Source of the DNA: Candidatus Thorarchaeota archaeon
Lineage (GTDB): Archaea; Asgardarchaeota; Thorarchaeia; Thorarchaeales; Thorarchaeaceae
Assembly: GCA_003345545.1 (NCBI GenBank)
Contig: PRDH01000003.1
Location: forward strand, 17,413 to 81,412
Length of the DNA stretch: 64,000 nt
Direction of reading: 5' to 3'
Of the stretch, positions 55,625 through 63,662 are shown one piece after another. The translations under genes and the position numbers were made by a program. How positions within the stretch are numbered: the first letter of the stretch is position 1; each line of letters starts with the position of its first letter. Below the pieces are notes generated by a model. That model did not search any database, was not told where the DNA came from, and saw only the letters and a program-made list of their open reading frames with translations.

Positions 55625-56422
55625 CTACTCTGGCTTTCGTGCAGAGATGTAGGCACTGTATGCTCCGTATAGACTGTCACCGGCTTTCCCGGTGATTTCT
55701 ACATCAACGAATCCTGCGGCCCTAATGTGGTCCAGATACTCCTTGTCAAGTATGGCTCCGCCGATACATCCAGTATATGTGATAACCTCATCGCGTACCT
55801 TCTTTGGAAGCGGTTTTGACAGTACAATATCGGACACCATTATCCTTCCGCCAGGACGTAAGACTCTGTTCGCTTCTCGAAACACCTTGCTCTTATCAGG
55901 AGCCAAATTGATGACGCAGTTGCTGATTACGACATCAATTGAGTCATCTTCTATAGGCATTTCTTCAATGTCGCCAAATCTGAATTCGACATTCGTGATT
56001 CCAAGTTCCTCAGCATTCTTCTTAGCTTTTTCGATCATGGCTGGAGTCATGTCGATGCCAATCACTTTCCCGCGACTGCCCACTTTTTTACTAGCAACGA
56101 ACATATCAAGTCCTGCTCCGCTACCTAGGTCCAAAACGACTTCTCCTTTCTTTAGGCTGGCTAGAGCTACTGGATTCCCACATCCAGCAAACGATTCAGT
56201 TGCCGCCAGGGGCATATTCTTCGTATCATAGCCCAGGGCTTTGGCTAGATTCACGCTTGTGACAACCTTAGATGAAGAGTCACCGCAGCAGCTTGAGGAT
56301 GTCTGAATCTCAGGTTCACAGCCACATCCCACGTTGATGTCTGCCACCCGAGTGTATGCTTTTCGCACTTCTTCTTTGATTTCGTCAGGCTTCATTTCGC
56401 TGACTCTCTTGGATTCCTTCAT
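55625..56422 (-). CDS. arsM: arsenite S-adenosylmethionine methyltransferase
   Basis: 265 residues. SAM-binding motif VVLDLGSGAGLDMFVASKKV, then IGIDMTPAMIEKA. The arsenic-binding Cys residues of ArsM are visible: SFAGCGNPVA, ISNCVINLAP and TYTGCIGGA. An extra N-terminal Cys cluster (NVGCGCEPEI, then SSSCCGDSSS) is typical of the family. It methylates As(III) to volatile or less retained species in the cytosol. The ATG at 56422 overlaps the TGA of a 47-aa gene (ATGA), so it is translationally coupled; a Cys-rich PadR regulator is divergent. Confidence 0.93.
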   Translation of the reverse strand: MKESKRVSEMKPDEIKEEVRKAYTRVADINVGCGCEPEIQTSSSCCGDSSSKVVTSVNLAKALGYDTKNMPLAATESFAGCGNPVALASLKKGEVVLDLGSGAGLDMFVASKKVGSRGKVIGIDMTPAMIEKAKKNAEELGITNVEFRFGDIEEMPIEDDSIDVVISNCVINLAPDKSKVFREANRVLRPGGRIMVSDIVLSKPLPKKVRDEVITYTGCIGGAILDKEYLDHIRAAGFVDVEITGKAGDSLYGAYSAYISARKPE

Positions 56423-56562
56423 GCAATCACCATTCCTGCAAAATGATATTTCGAGTGGGAGCCATCATGGCATTTTGGCTTTCCGGTCGATACCACAGAT
56501 TTCACGATGCACTGCGCTTCACATAATGATACATTGCCTTCCGCTTCTTTTTTGGGGGTCAT
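56419..56562 (-). CDS. 47-aa Cys/His peptide coupled to arsM
   Basis: Found by reading the gap. ATG 56562 has AAGGTG eight bases upstream and opens 47 codons, ending in a TGA that overlaps the arsM ATG (ATGA at 56422-56419), a standard operon junction. The peptide is soluble and carries CEAQC near residue 14 and KCHDGSHSKYHF near residue 31: three Cys and three or four His in a short span, suggestive of metal or arsenic binding. No known family comes to mind. It would be the first gene of the arsM operon, just downstream of the divergent PadR operator region. Confidence 0.55.
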   Translation of the reverse strand: MTPKKEAEGNVSLCEAQCIVKSVVSTGKPKCHDGSHSKYHFAGMVIA

Positions 56563-56588
56563 TTAGTTAGCACCTTCGTGTGTATTTA

Positions 56589-56650
56589 ATATTGGGAGTC
56601 CAATATTGGACGTCCTATATGTATATTTAAATGTATCGGATGTCCAATAT
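56589..56650. promoter_or_regulatory. divergent arsenic promoter with operator repeats
   Basis: ATATTGG-gagt-CCAATAT (56589-56606) overlaps a perfect palindrome, GTCCAATATTGGAC (56598-56611); the half-site GTCCAATAT recurs at 56642-56650. Between them TATATTTAAA (about 56622-56630) gives a forward TATA box about 30 bases before the regulator ATG at 56657 (leaderless), and its reverse TTTAAATATA serves the arsM side. Sites on both flanks of the TATA box suggest repression by the PadR protein itself. Confidence 0.6.
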
Positions 56651-56656
56651 GTAACT

Positions 56657-57028
56657 ATGGAAGGCCCCTCAGATTCTGAACTATGCTGTGCACCGGACTG
56701 CTGTGATATGAGAGGACTACTTACATTCCAGATCCTCTGGGAGCTTGACAGAGAAGAGATGAATGGACAGCAGATCGCAGAAAAGATTGCTAAGAGAAGA
56801 GGGAACAAGCCAACTCCAGGCACGATTTATCCTGCCTTGAAAGAGCTCAAGAAAGGGAAGTTCATCAAAGGTCGAAAAGACGGACAGACAATCATCTATT
56901 CTTTGACAGTAAAAGGGAAGAAAGGGCTAGCTGACGCTTCGAGATACTTCCTTCAGGCATTCGGAGATATCGCAGAGGATGTGAAAGTCAAGGTCGTTGT
57001 CATTAGAAAAGATGATTGCAGTTGTTGA
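56657..57028 (+). CDS. PadR-family transcriptional regulator with cysteine-rich ends
   Basis: 123 residues from ATG 56657. The PadR winged helix is clear: MRGLLTFQILWELDREEMNG, then RGNKPTPGTIYPALKELKKG (recognition helix) and the wing with GQTIIYSLTVKGKKGL. The N-terminus has two Cys pairs (CCAPDCCD, residues 10-16) and the C-terminus ends DDCSC, six Cys in all, all outside the winged-helix core, as expected of an arsenite or thiol sensor. The palindromic GTCCAATAT sites over its own promoter suggest autorepression and control of the divergent arsM operon. The open frame upstream to 56606 lies before the predicted start of transcription. Confidence 0.85.
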   Translation: MEGPSDSELCCAPDCCDMRGLLTFQILWELDREEMNGQQIAEKIAKRRGNKPTPGTIYPALKELKKGKFIKGRKDGQTIIYSLTVKGKKGLADASRYFLQAFGDIAEDVKVKVVVIRKDDCSC

Positions 57029-57086
57029 GTATTAACCTCCAAAGCGTACAACAGGCTCGAATGTTGTCATAAACAGAATCGTCGAA

Positions 57087-57105
57087 CCTTTATATACTGT
57101 AAAGG
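57087..57105 (+). promoter_or_regulatory. tbp promoter with TATA box in an inverted repeat
   Basis: CCTTTATATACTGTAAAGG: a near-ideal TATA box (TTTATATA, 57089-57096) framed by CCTTTA and TAAAGG arms. Initiation is expected near 57118, about 12 bases before the tbp ATG at 57131. The symmetry could allow autoregulation. Confidence 0.65.
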
Positions 57106-57130
57106 TCGGAGAGAGCAGAAGAGAGAGCAG

Positions 57131-57697
57131 ATGCCACGTCCAGAGCCAAAAACAAAAATCGAGAATGTCGTAGCATCAGTCATTCTCAATCAGCGACTAG
57201 ACCTCGACGAGATCGCAGCTACGATGCCTAGTGTCGAGTTCGATTCCGAGCAGTTCCCAGGTCTTGTCTACCGACTGAAGTCACCTAAGACTGCCACGCT
57301 GATTTTTTACTCCGGCAAGATGGTGTGTACAGGTGCAAAGAGCGAGAAGGAGTCCAGGCGGGCAGTTCATAAGATTGTCAAGACCATCAAAGAGGCAGGT
57401 ATAGAGATAACCGGCCGACCTGCCATACCTGTCCAAAACATCGTCGCAAGTGCTAGCCTTGGAGCAGAGCTGAACCTTGAGCTTGCTGCCATGAAGCTAG
57501 AGAATACACTCTATGAGCCGGAACAATTCCCGGGCTTGATCTATAGAATGAGAAACCCGAAAGTTGTCATACTTCTCTTTGGCTCAGGAAAGCTTGTGAT
57601 CACCGGTGCAAAGTTTGAACCGCAAATCGACGAGGCTGCGTTGAGGGTAATGAATCGCCTTCTGGAACTTGGGGTCATGAGGGTCCCGGAGGGCTAG
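57131..57697 (+). CDS. tbp: TATA-box-binding protein
   Basis: 188 residues, normal for archaeal TBP. Two direct repeats form the saddle: repeat 1 with IENVVASVILNQRLDLDEIA, then FDSEQFPGLVYRLKSPK and LIFYSGKMVCTGAKSE; repeat 2 with VQNIVASASLGAELNLELAA, then YEPEQFPGLIYRMRNPK and LLFGSGKLVITGAK. It bends promoter TATA boxes and recruits TFB and RNA polymerase. The C-terminal tail is short (VMRVPEG) and not strongly acidic. The region 57698-57834 after it holds only the end of the convergent protease gene's neighbourhood and no supported gene. Confidence 0.97.
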   Translation: MPRPEPKTKIENVVASVILNQRLDLDEIAATMPSVEFDSEQFPGLVYRLKSPKTATLIFYSGKMVCTGAKSEKESRRAVHKIVKTIKEAGIEITGRPAIPVQNIVASASLGAELNLELAAMKLENTLYEPEQFPGLIYRMRNPKVVILLFGSGKLVITGAKFEPQIDEAALRVMNRLLELGVMRVPEG

Positions 57698-57834
57698 GAT
57701 TGGGGTCAAGGTGAATCTGAAGGCGAGGACGCAGACTGGTGATTGCACAGAAACGTCGTATGGTCCTCGTGACCCGAAAGCCACTCCGAAGGCCTTATAC
57801 TCGGGGCTCAATGATATCGCTTCGATGTATTCAT

Positions 57835-59064
57835 CTAGAAAAGACTGAACATCTGCCATAAAGGCGGGATACAGAGCACTAGGATTACCATGGCCGATAT
57901 GAACAGCGCTATACGACCTCTTGAAACCTTAATGGTATCATTCAGGGGGCCAGGATGTCCACCGCCACCTGATATTGCGAAGATTAGGATTGCCATCATA
58001 TAATATCCTGTCAGGAGTAGGAGAATGATCCCAGCCCATCCGATTCTCCTGTGCCAGGTTGTGTCCACAATCGCTCGGAGAGCATGACCCCCATCTAGCT
58101 GCGCGATTGGAAAGAGGTTCAGCGCGGTCACAAGCATTCCGACCCAAGATGCAAACGCGACAGGGTGCAGGTAGATTGTACCACCCACAGGGATGAGGTC
58201 GGAAAAGAAGTATTCCATCAGCACGAATAGATAGGGGACAGCAAGCGAGCCGGATTGGTCTGGGAAAGCCTGATCGATGGCTGTGAGTTGTTCGGCAGTG
58301 ACAGGCACGGACATGAAGAATCCAATTACCAGAACAACCAGAGTCACAGCAAATCCGGCAAGCGGTCCAGAAAGGCCAAGGTCTAGGAGGTCAGACCGTT
58401 TTTCTGTCGGACTCTTCTGTGAGATGAACGCACCAAAAGTTCCACCAATCTGCGGTAGACCCGGTATGAAATAAGGGAGAGATGACTCGATCCCCAGTTT
58501 TTGTGCGGTTTTGTAGTGCCCCATTTCATGCGTGAATATGATTCCCATGAGAGCAGCCATGAAAAGAATTGTCGTAAATGCGATGTCCCAGACGGTATAA
58601 CCAGAGGGATAGAAGAGAGACAAGAATACTGGACTCGTCGCTTGAAGGAATCCTCCAATCGCGATGGTTGAGAGGGTGACGAGAAACAGGGCATAATTGA
58701 TTCTGTTATTCCCTTTTGCAGCTTTCTGCTGGGGGATAAACCGAATGATGTATTCGCCCTCTTGCTCGTTCCGCCAGCGGATTACCGGCCAGACCTTGAG
58801 CGGTTGAGTCAGTTTCGTTATCTCTTTGAATGTGGCATCTTGCTCATTGTTGCTCGGAATCTGACCACCAGCCCACTGAACAACAAAAGTTGGCATGCCG
58901 TGTTCCAGCACGCTCATCTTGATCACGAATATCTGTGACAAGATCTCATTTAGATCAGAGAACATCGGATAGGTAATGACGCTGTCAGCAGGTTCTTCGT
59001 CAATGGACAATCGAATCGGGTCTCCAGGTCTTTCAGGACGCTTGGAAGCCTTCATTCGTAGCAT
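57835..59064 (-). CDS. site-2 protease family membrane metallopeptidase (M50)
   Basis: 409 residues. A soluble N-terminal domain (about 1-125) precedes seven or so membrane helices. The zinc motif HEMGH lies at about 178 in GIIFTHEMGHYKTAQKLGI, and the second ligand motif is NLFPIAQLDGGHALR (about 323). FIPGLPQIGGTFGAFI between them is a typical substrate-loop region. The family cleaves transmembrane segments of other proteins in the lipid bilayer. ATG 59064 has no clear ribosome site; ATG 59055 is an alternative. It is downstream of the old-yellow-enzyme gene (44 bases) on the same strand. Its substrate is unknown. Confidence 0.92.
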   Translation of the reverse strand: MLRMKASKRPERPGDPIRLSIDEEPADSVITYPMFSDLNEILSQIFVIKMSVLEHGMPTFVVQWAGGQIPSNNEQDATFKEITKLTQPLKVWPVIRWRNEQEGEYIIRFIPQQKAAKGNNRINYALFLVTLSTIAIGGFLQATSPVFLSLFYPSGYTVWDIAFTTILFMAALMGIIFTHEMGHYKTAQKLGIESSLPYFIPGLPQIGGTFGAFISQKSPTEKRSDLLDLGLSGPLAGFAVTLVVLVIGFFMSVPVTAEQLTAIDQAFPDQSGSLAVPYLFVLMEYFFSDLIPVGGTIYLHPVAFASWVGMLVTALNLFPIAQLDGGHALRAIVDTTWHRRIGWAGIILLLLTGYYMMAILIFAISGGGGHPGPLNDTIKVSRGRIALFISAMVILVLCIPPLWQMFSLF

Positions 59065-59108
59065 TATAAGAATATCCGCTCAGGCAGTTCCGGTCAAGGC
59101 CTGCAAGA

Positions 59109-61025
59109 TCATAGCCCGAGTTTGCTTGTGAATTCGAAGGTGCTATGAATGACTTCGAGCAGCTTCATGGACTTGACCATGGAGCCCACGCTTTCGACTC
59201 GTATTCCTTTCCTCTTGAGCTGCATGAAGAGACGGTCCTTGGGTTGTGGTCTTGTTGCTACGACCACAGTCTTTGCCTTGACATGGCGGTATTTGCCATC
59301 TTGAAACACAGTGATGTATTTGGGATCGATTTCGACGACACGTGCGTTGGCATTTAGTTCCACACCTCTGGCCCTGAGCTGCTGAAGGATGACCCAACGT
59401 GAGGTTCTTCCGAGGTCGACACCAATCATCTCGTCTGCATCAAACACGTACACCTTTTCAGCCTTTGACACAAGAGCCAGGGCCGTATAGCAGCCTAGAG
59501 CCTGCCCTCCAATGACGGCAACAACCCCTAGGTTGTCAAGACCAAGTGATAGGACATCATATGCTGTTGTCACGTGAGCACTTTCGACACCGTCTATGGC
59601 AGGGGCACCTGCTACGGTACCTGTCGCACAGATCACGCAGTCAAAATTGCCTTCACATAGGAGCTCTGAAGTCGCAGCAGTATTGAGGTTGATCTCGACG
59701 CCTAGAGCTCCGAGCTCACGTTCCATATATCTGACATATGCCGCAAACTCACCACGACCAGGGATTCTAGCAGCAAGATTCAGAAGGCCACCAAGCTTAT
59801 TGTGCTGTTCAAAGAGAACAACTCTGAATCCACGAAGTGCTAATACCCGGGAAGCCTCCATGCCTGCTGGGCCTCCACCTACTACTGCGATATGACCTGA
59901 CCCCTTGGGACCTAAAGACTTCTCACTCTCAAAACCAGCAAGAGGATTGATTGCACATGTGACAGGCTCGATCATGAAGGCTCGGTCCAAGCACCCTTGG
60001 TTGCATCCAATGCACGGTCGTGTGAGTCTCTGCTGTCCAGTTCGTGCCTTCGTCGGGAGCTCTGGATCAGCAATGAATCCTCGTGACATTCCTATAAGCT
60101 GAATCTTTCCTCTAGACAAGATATGTTCAGCAATGGTCACGCTATTGATCCGATTGCATGCGACCACCGGAACCGAAACAACGTCAGCTATGCCTTCGGC
60201 GAGATAGGCAAAGTAACCTCGGGGCACATTCATGGTGATTTGAGGGACCCTAGTCTCATGCCATCCACCTGTTACATTCAAGCAGTCGACTCCGGCTCTA
60301 CAGAGCAAAGGCGCAATAATCTTGTTATCGTCGAGAGTGAGACCATCTGGTACGAAGTCTTGTCCACTCATCCGGTAGAGTATCGGAAAGCCACGGCCAA
60401 CCGACTTGCGAACACTCCCAACAACCTCAAGTGCAAACTTTGCACGGGCTTCCAGATCTCCACCATATTCATCCTCACGCAGGTTTGTAGCTTTGGCCAG
60501 AAACTGATTGATGATGTAACCAGCTGAGCCGATTATCTCGACAGCATCGAAGCCGGCTTGCTTCGCGCGACGAGCGGCCTTCCCGAAGTTTGAAGCAGTT
60601 TCGTGAATTTCATCAATTGACAATGGCCGAGCAGTTTCTCGCGTCAGTCTGTTTTTGGTTGCTGATGCCGACACGGCCTGCTCACCCAGAATGAGTGAGT
60701 GCACATAGCGGCCGGCGTGGTAGAGCTGAGCAGCCACAGGAACGTCGTATGAGTGGATAGCCTCCGAGAGTTTCTGTAGACCCACAATGTGGTCATCTCG
60801 CGAGATGCCAATCATCGTTGGACTGCTCATCCCTAAATGCTCCGTGTAGCAGCCTCCAACGATGATCAGTCCAGGTCCATGCCTTGCGCGGGCACTGTAG
60901 AAGTCGACGAGCCTGTCTGTCACAACTCCATCCTCATCGCAATAGCCAAGATGTGTGGCGAGCAGAATCAGTCTGTTCTTGAGTTCCATTCCCCTTATGG
61001 AAACAGGCTCCCACAACTTCATCAT
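59109..61025 (-). CDS. NADH:flavin oxidoreductase / 2,4-dienoyl-CoA reductase-type enzyme
   Basis: 638 residues. An old-yellow-enzyme TIM barrel binding FMN (residues 1-330: LWEPVSIRGMELKNRLI, AAQLYHAGRY, FDAVEIIGSAGYIINQFL), a [4Fe-4S] segment (CIGCNQGCLDR, about 338, with a later CAINP) and a C-terminal FAD/NAD(P) domain (HIAVVGGGPAGMEASRVLAL, then VVAVIGGQALGCYTALAL). This is the FadH-like fold that reduces enoyl-type double bonds with NAD(P)H. Substrate not assigned; anaerobic beta-oxidation or detoxification are possible. GAGGTG lies before the ATG pair at 61025. A 175-base gap upstream has a TATA-like GTATATCTTAA near 61165. Confidence 0.9.
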   Translation of the reverse strand: MMKLWEPVSIRGMELKNRLILLATHLGYCDEDGVVTDRLVDFYSARARHGPGLIIVGGCYTEHLGMSSPTMIGISRDDHIVGLQKLSEAIHSYDVPVAAQLYHAGRYVHSLILGEQAVSASATKNRLTRETARPLSIDEIHETASNFGKAARRAKQAGFDAVEIIGSAGYIINQFLAKATNLREDEYGGDLEARAKFALEVVGSVRKSVGRGFPILYRMSGQDFVPDGLTLDDNKIIAPLLCRAGVDCLNVTGGWHETRVPQITMNVPRGYFAYLAEGIADVVSVPVVACNRINSVTIAEHILSRGKIQLIGMSRGFIADPELPTKARTGQQRLTRPCIGCNQGCLDRAFMIEPVTCAINPLAGFESEKSLGPKGSGHIAVVGGGPAGMEASRVLALRGFRVVLFEQHNKLGGLLNLAARIPGRGEFAAYVRYMERELGALGVEINLNTAATSELLCEGNFDCVICATGTVAGAPAIDGVESAHVTTAYDVLSLGLDNLGVVAVIGGQALGCYTALALVSKAEKVYVFDADEMIGVDLGRTSRWVILQQLRARGVELNANARVVEIDPKYITVFQDGKYRHVKAKTVVVATRPQPKDRLFMQLKRKGIRVESVGSMVKSMKLLEVIHSTFEFTSKLGL

Positions 61026-61200
61026 GTATTCACCTCATTCACGGAATAAGACCTGCGCCCAAGAAATCCTCTCTGCGCAGCCAGGAAATCTCCTGTTCTT
61101 TGGTTCCGGATCAATTTCATTTGCAGGCCCGTCGGAAGTCACATCGAAAGCCAATAGCATCATTAAGATATACTTGTCCACTACTTGGCCGAATAGATCA

Positions 61201-61944
61201 CTATGCTGTCAGAGTTCGCAGAATCCCCTCTAGTGCTCCATCTGGGCCTTTGAAGACTCGCACGCGAAACTCAATCCGCATTCTCTTGGCGATTCCCCGG
61301 CAGGCATCAATGTCAACGCCAGGAATGTCAACAACAGAGAATTCGACTCTCATCAGAGGTTTGCACCTTTCAGCGAACTCCAGAATAGAATCGTAAGCAG
61401 ATCTCCCAAACTTTGGTTGACACAATCTCAGATAGGTGTCAGAATCAGGCGCGTTGAGAGAGATCTGGATCCTGTCCAAGCCCGCATCTGCCAATTCATG
61501 AGGAACATCACGAGAAGGGTAGAGAAGAAGCGCCTGTCCGTCCGTGTTCATTCTGATGGGTGTATGACTCAATTCTCTCATCTTCCGGATTGCAGCAATA
61601 GTCCCATCCAGATTGAGAAGTGGCTCTCCAAAACCAACTATGGCAATGTCAGTGAATTTTGATTTCCAGGTCTCCTCGATTTCCCTCACAAGTTCTTCAA
61701 CGGTTGGATCTTTGTCGAGAACCAGATTGAAACCAAAGACTCCCTCTCCAAAATGGCGAACACAGAACAAGCAATCATTGATGCATCGAGAGGTGGGATT
61801 TATGTAAAAGCTGTTTCCTCGCCAATATGTCAGGTTACCTCTAGCCATTGAGATAGCACGTCCCTCTCGGAGTGAATACTTGAGATTCACTGATAGCATC
61901 ATTGTCATCCAGCCATTTAATTGTCTCGAAGTCATGAGGTTCAT
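61201..61944 (-). CDS. radical SAM protein
   Basis: About 247 residues. The [4Fe-4S] motif TSRCINDCLFCVRHF (about 52-60) is of CxxxCxxC type, followed by IAIVGFGEPLLNLDGTIAAI (the GGE-like motif) and IRMNTDGQ plus RIQISLNAPD, typical of the core barrel. It resembles the TatD-associated and pyruvate-formate-lyase-activase-like small radical SAM enzymes. The ATG at 61944 overlaps the TGA of the upstream permease (ATGA), so the two are coupled; the frame is open upstream to 62082 inside that gene but that start is unlikely. Its product cleaves SAM to a 5'-deoxyadenosyl radical; substrate unknown. Confidence 0.85.
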   Translation of the reverse strand: MNLMTSRQLNGWMTMMLSVNLKYSLREGRAISMARGNLTYWRGNSFYINPTSRCINDCLFCVRHFGEGVFGFNLVLDKDPTVEELVREIEETWKSKFTDIAIVGFGEPLLNLDGTIAAIRKMRELSHTPIRMNTDGQALLLYPSRDVPHELADAGLDRIQISLNAPDSDTYLRLCQPKFGRSAYDSILEFAERCKPLMRVEFSVVDIPGVDIDACRGIAKRMRIEFRVRVFKGPDGALEGILRTLTA

Positions 61945-63659
61945 TTCTGCTCTGAGGAGTGTCCCCTCAAAAACAGCGCAAGTCCAATCAGGAGTGGAAT
62001 GACAGCCATTATCACGACAATCACAAGGACTGTGATTGTGAGCGGCAAAGCCTGAATCATGGTAAGAATTGCTGTCGCCCACGTCATTAGAAGTGCAACC
62101 ACCAGGCCATAACGTATCACTTCGCCCTCGATACCAATTTTATCAATGACCGCTGCGGCATTCTGTATTTTGGCAGGACTCAGGACGCTAGCGAGCCCTC
62201 CTCCAATTCCATTTGATGCAGAAACCACCATAGCATTCGCACCAATTATTGTACTTGTATCAACGTGATACTTTGTGAACATTGCAATTGCAGAAGTTTC
62301 GGAACCAGAGATGAATCCAGCTAGAAGTCCTAGAAATGGAGCCAATGCGGGATACAATATACCAAGCCCTGCAGTCGCCGACGCAAGAAGGAATATCATA
62401 TTATTGTATGAATCTGAAGGTGGATTCATAATACCAAGGGCGTCTAAAAAGAAGCCACTGTAGTTCATTACCTCAGCCATTGAAAAGAAGATTGCAGCAG
62501 CTAGGACGGGTCGTGGAGCTCTCTTAAGGAATTTCCTCATTGTTCTCCTGAGGACTTGCCGGTCTCTTGAGAGAAACGGAACAGATAGAAGAGTGGCAAT
62601 CAACATCAAAGTGTAGGCCTGCCAGAGGAATTTTGTACTGACAAAATACGAGACAATTTCACTCCCACGTAGAACTTGTCCAAATGTGACTACCAAATCG
62701 AGGTCTCGAGAGAGGAACTGCTTGATAGGCTCTATAAGAGTCGTGACTAATGAGAGAACAACAAGGATAATCCATGGAATGCTCGCACGGATGAGAGAGA
62801 TTGATTTCTCGGCCTTCTCATCTTCAACGGACAATTGCCCTCTATCAATTAGCTTTCGTCCCCGGATCCTTGTGTAGAGAAGTATTACTAGAAGAACAAG
62901 AGCTCCTGCCACAACATTCGTCAGCCTTGTTAGGCCGATGAAGTCAAGGTTGCAGATTATCGCAGAGAAACCAGCAGTTACACCGCAAATCACAGCCAAA
63001 AAGAGCCCCTCTCGGTCTAAGAGCAATTTCTTGCCACCTGCTATCCATAGCATAGATACTGCAATTCCTACGGTTATCAGAGGCATGTAGACAGCAAATA
63101 CTGACCCAGCTTCTGATGCAGAAAGCACAACGCCTGTAGCATCACGATAATAGACTTGGAACACGTCTACTGGGACTCCGAGAAGTGAAAAGGTTGTCAG
63201 AGGATCATATCCAATTGATGGAAGTGCAACTGCTACAAGTGGAGAAAATCCTAGTGCAAGCATCACAGGGGGCAACATGGAAACTGGGGTAGCCCCAATC
63301 CCAACAAGGAAAAGCCCTAGACCAAGGCTGATTAACAGAATCTGAATTGGTCTACTTCCCCCGCCGAGGGTCTTGAAGAAGACGATCAACCTTTGTAGTG
63401 CTCCGGTTTCTTGCATGAATGTCATCATTAGAATCGATGTTGCGACCATAAGGGAAATTGGAAATGACTTGACGATGCCTGCGATACTAGCTGTGATGGC
63501 TATGGGTATATCAGTCTGGAAAGCAGCAATGGCAATAACCATTGTAAGAAACCATACAACGACCCCAGTGACATCAGCAGCCTTGTGCAGGAAAACCAAT
63601 AGAGTGAATGCAAGGATTATTGGGAGAATGATTAGTACTAAGCCTACTGTGGGATCCAT
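61941..63659 (-). CDS. L-lactate permease (LctP) family transporter
   Basis: 572 residues, with about 13 membrane helices. Late segments match the family: MNYSGFFLDALGIM, LAPFLGLLAGFISGSETSAI and NAMVVSASNGIGGGLASVLS, followed by PAKIQNAAAV. Earlier, VGIGATPVSMLPPVMLALGF fits the lactate-permease N-terminal half. These carriers take up lactate or glycolate with protons. The ATG follows the epimerase stop by 3 bases, and its stop overlaps the radical SAM start, so this is one transcript. Actual substrate in this organism is inference. Confidence 0.88.
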   Translation of the reverse strand: MDPTVGLVLIILPIILAFTLLVFLHKAADVTGVVVWFLTMVIAIAAFQTDIPIAITASIAGIVKSFPISLMVATSILMMTFMQETGALQRLIVFFKTLGGGSRPIQILLISLGLGLFLVGIGATPVSMLPPVMLALGFSPLVAVALPSIGYDPLTTFSLLGVPVDVFQVYYRDATGVVLSASEAGSVFAVYMPLITVGIAVSMLWIAGGKKLLLDREGLFLAVICGVTAGFSAIICNLDFIGLTRLTNVVAGALVLLVILLYTRIRGRKLIDRGQLSVEDEKAEKSISLIRASIPWIILVVLSLVTTLIEPIKQFLSRDLDLVVTFGQVLRGSEIVSYFVSTKFLWQAYTLMLIATLLSVPFLSRDRQVLRRTMRKFLKRAPRPVLAAAIFFSMAEVMNYSGFFLDALGIMNPPSDSYNNMIFLLASATAGLGILYPALAPFLGLLAGFISGSETSAIAMFTKYHVDTSTIIGANAMVVSASNGIGGGLASVLSPAKIQNAAAVIDKIGIEGEVIRYGLVVALLMTWATAILTMIQALPLTITVLVIVVIMAVIPLLIGLALFLRGHSSEQK

Positions 63660-63662
63660 GAT

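Noticed and set aside
57584-57859. 91-codon minus-strand frame antisense to the end of tbp
   Set aside because: It overlaps both tbp and the protease end, has no ribosome site, and its composition reads like a shadow frame.
61025-61180. 42-codon minus-strand frame upstream of the old-yellow-enzyme gene, ending on its ribosome site
   Set aside because: Its ATG lies next to the TATA-like element, so it would precede the transcript; TGAGGTG ribosome sites give a TGA by chance in one frame.
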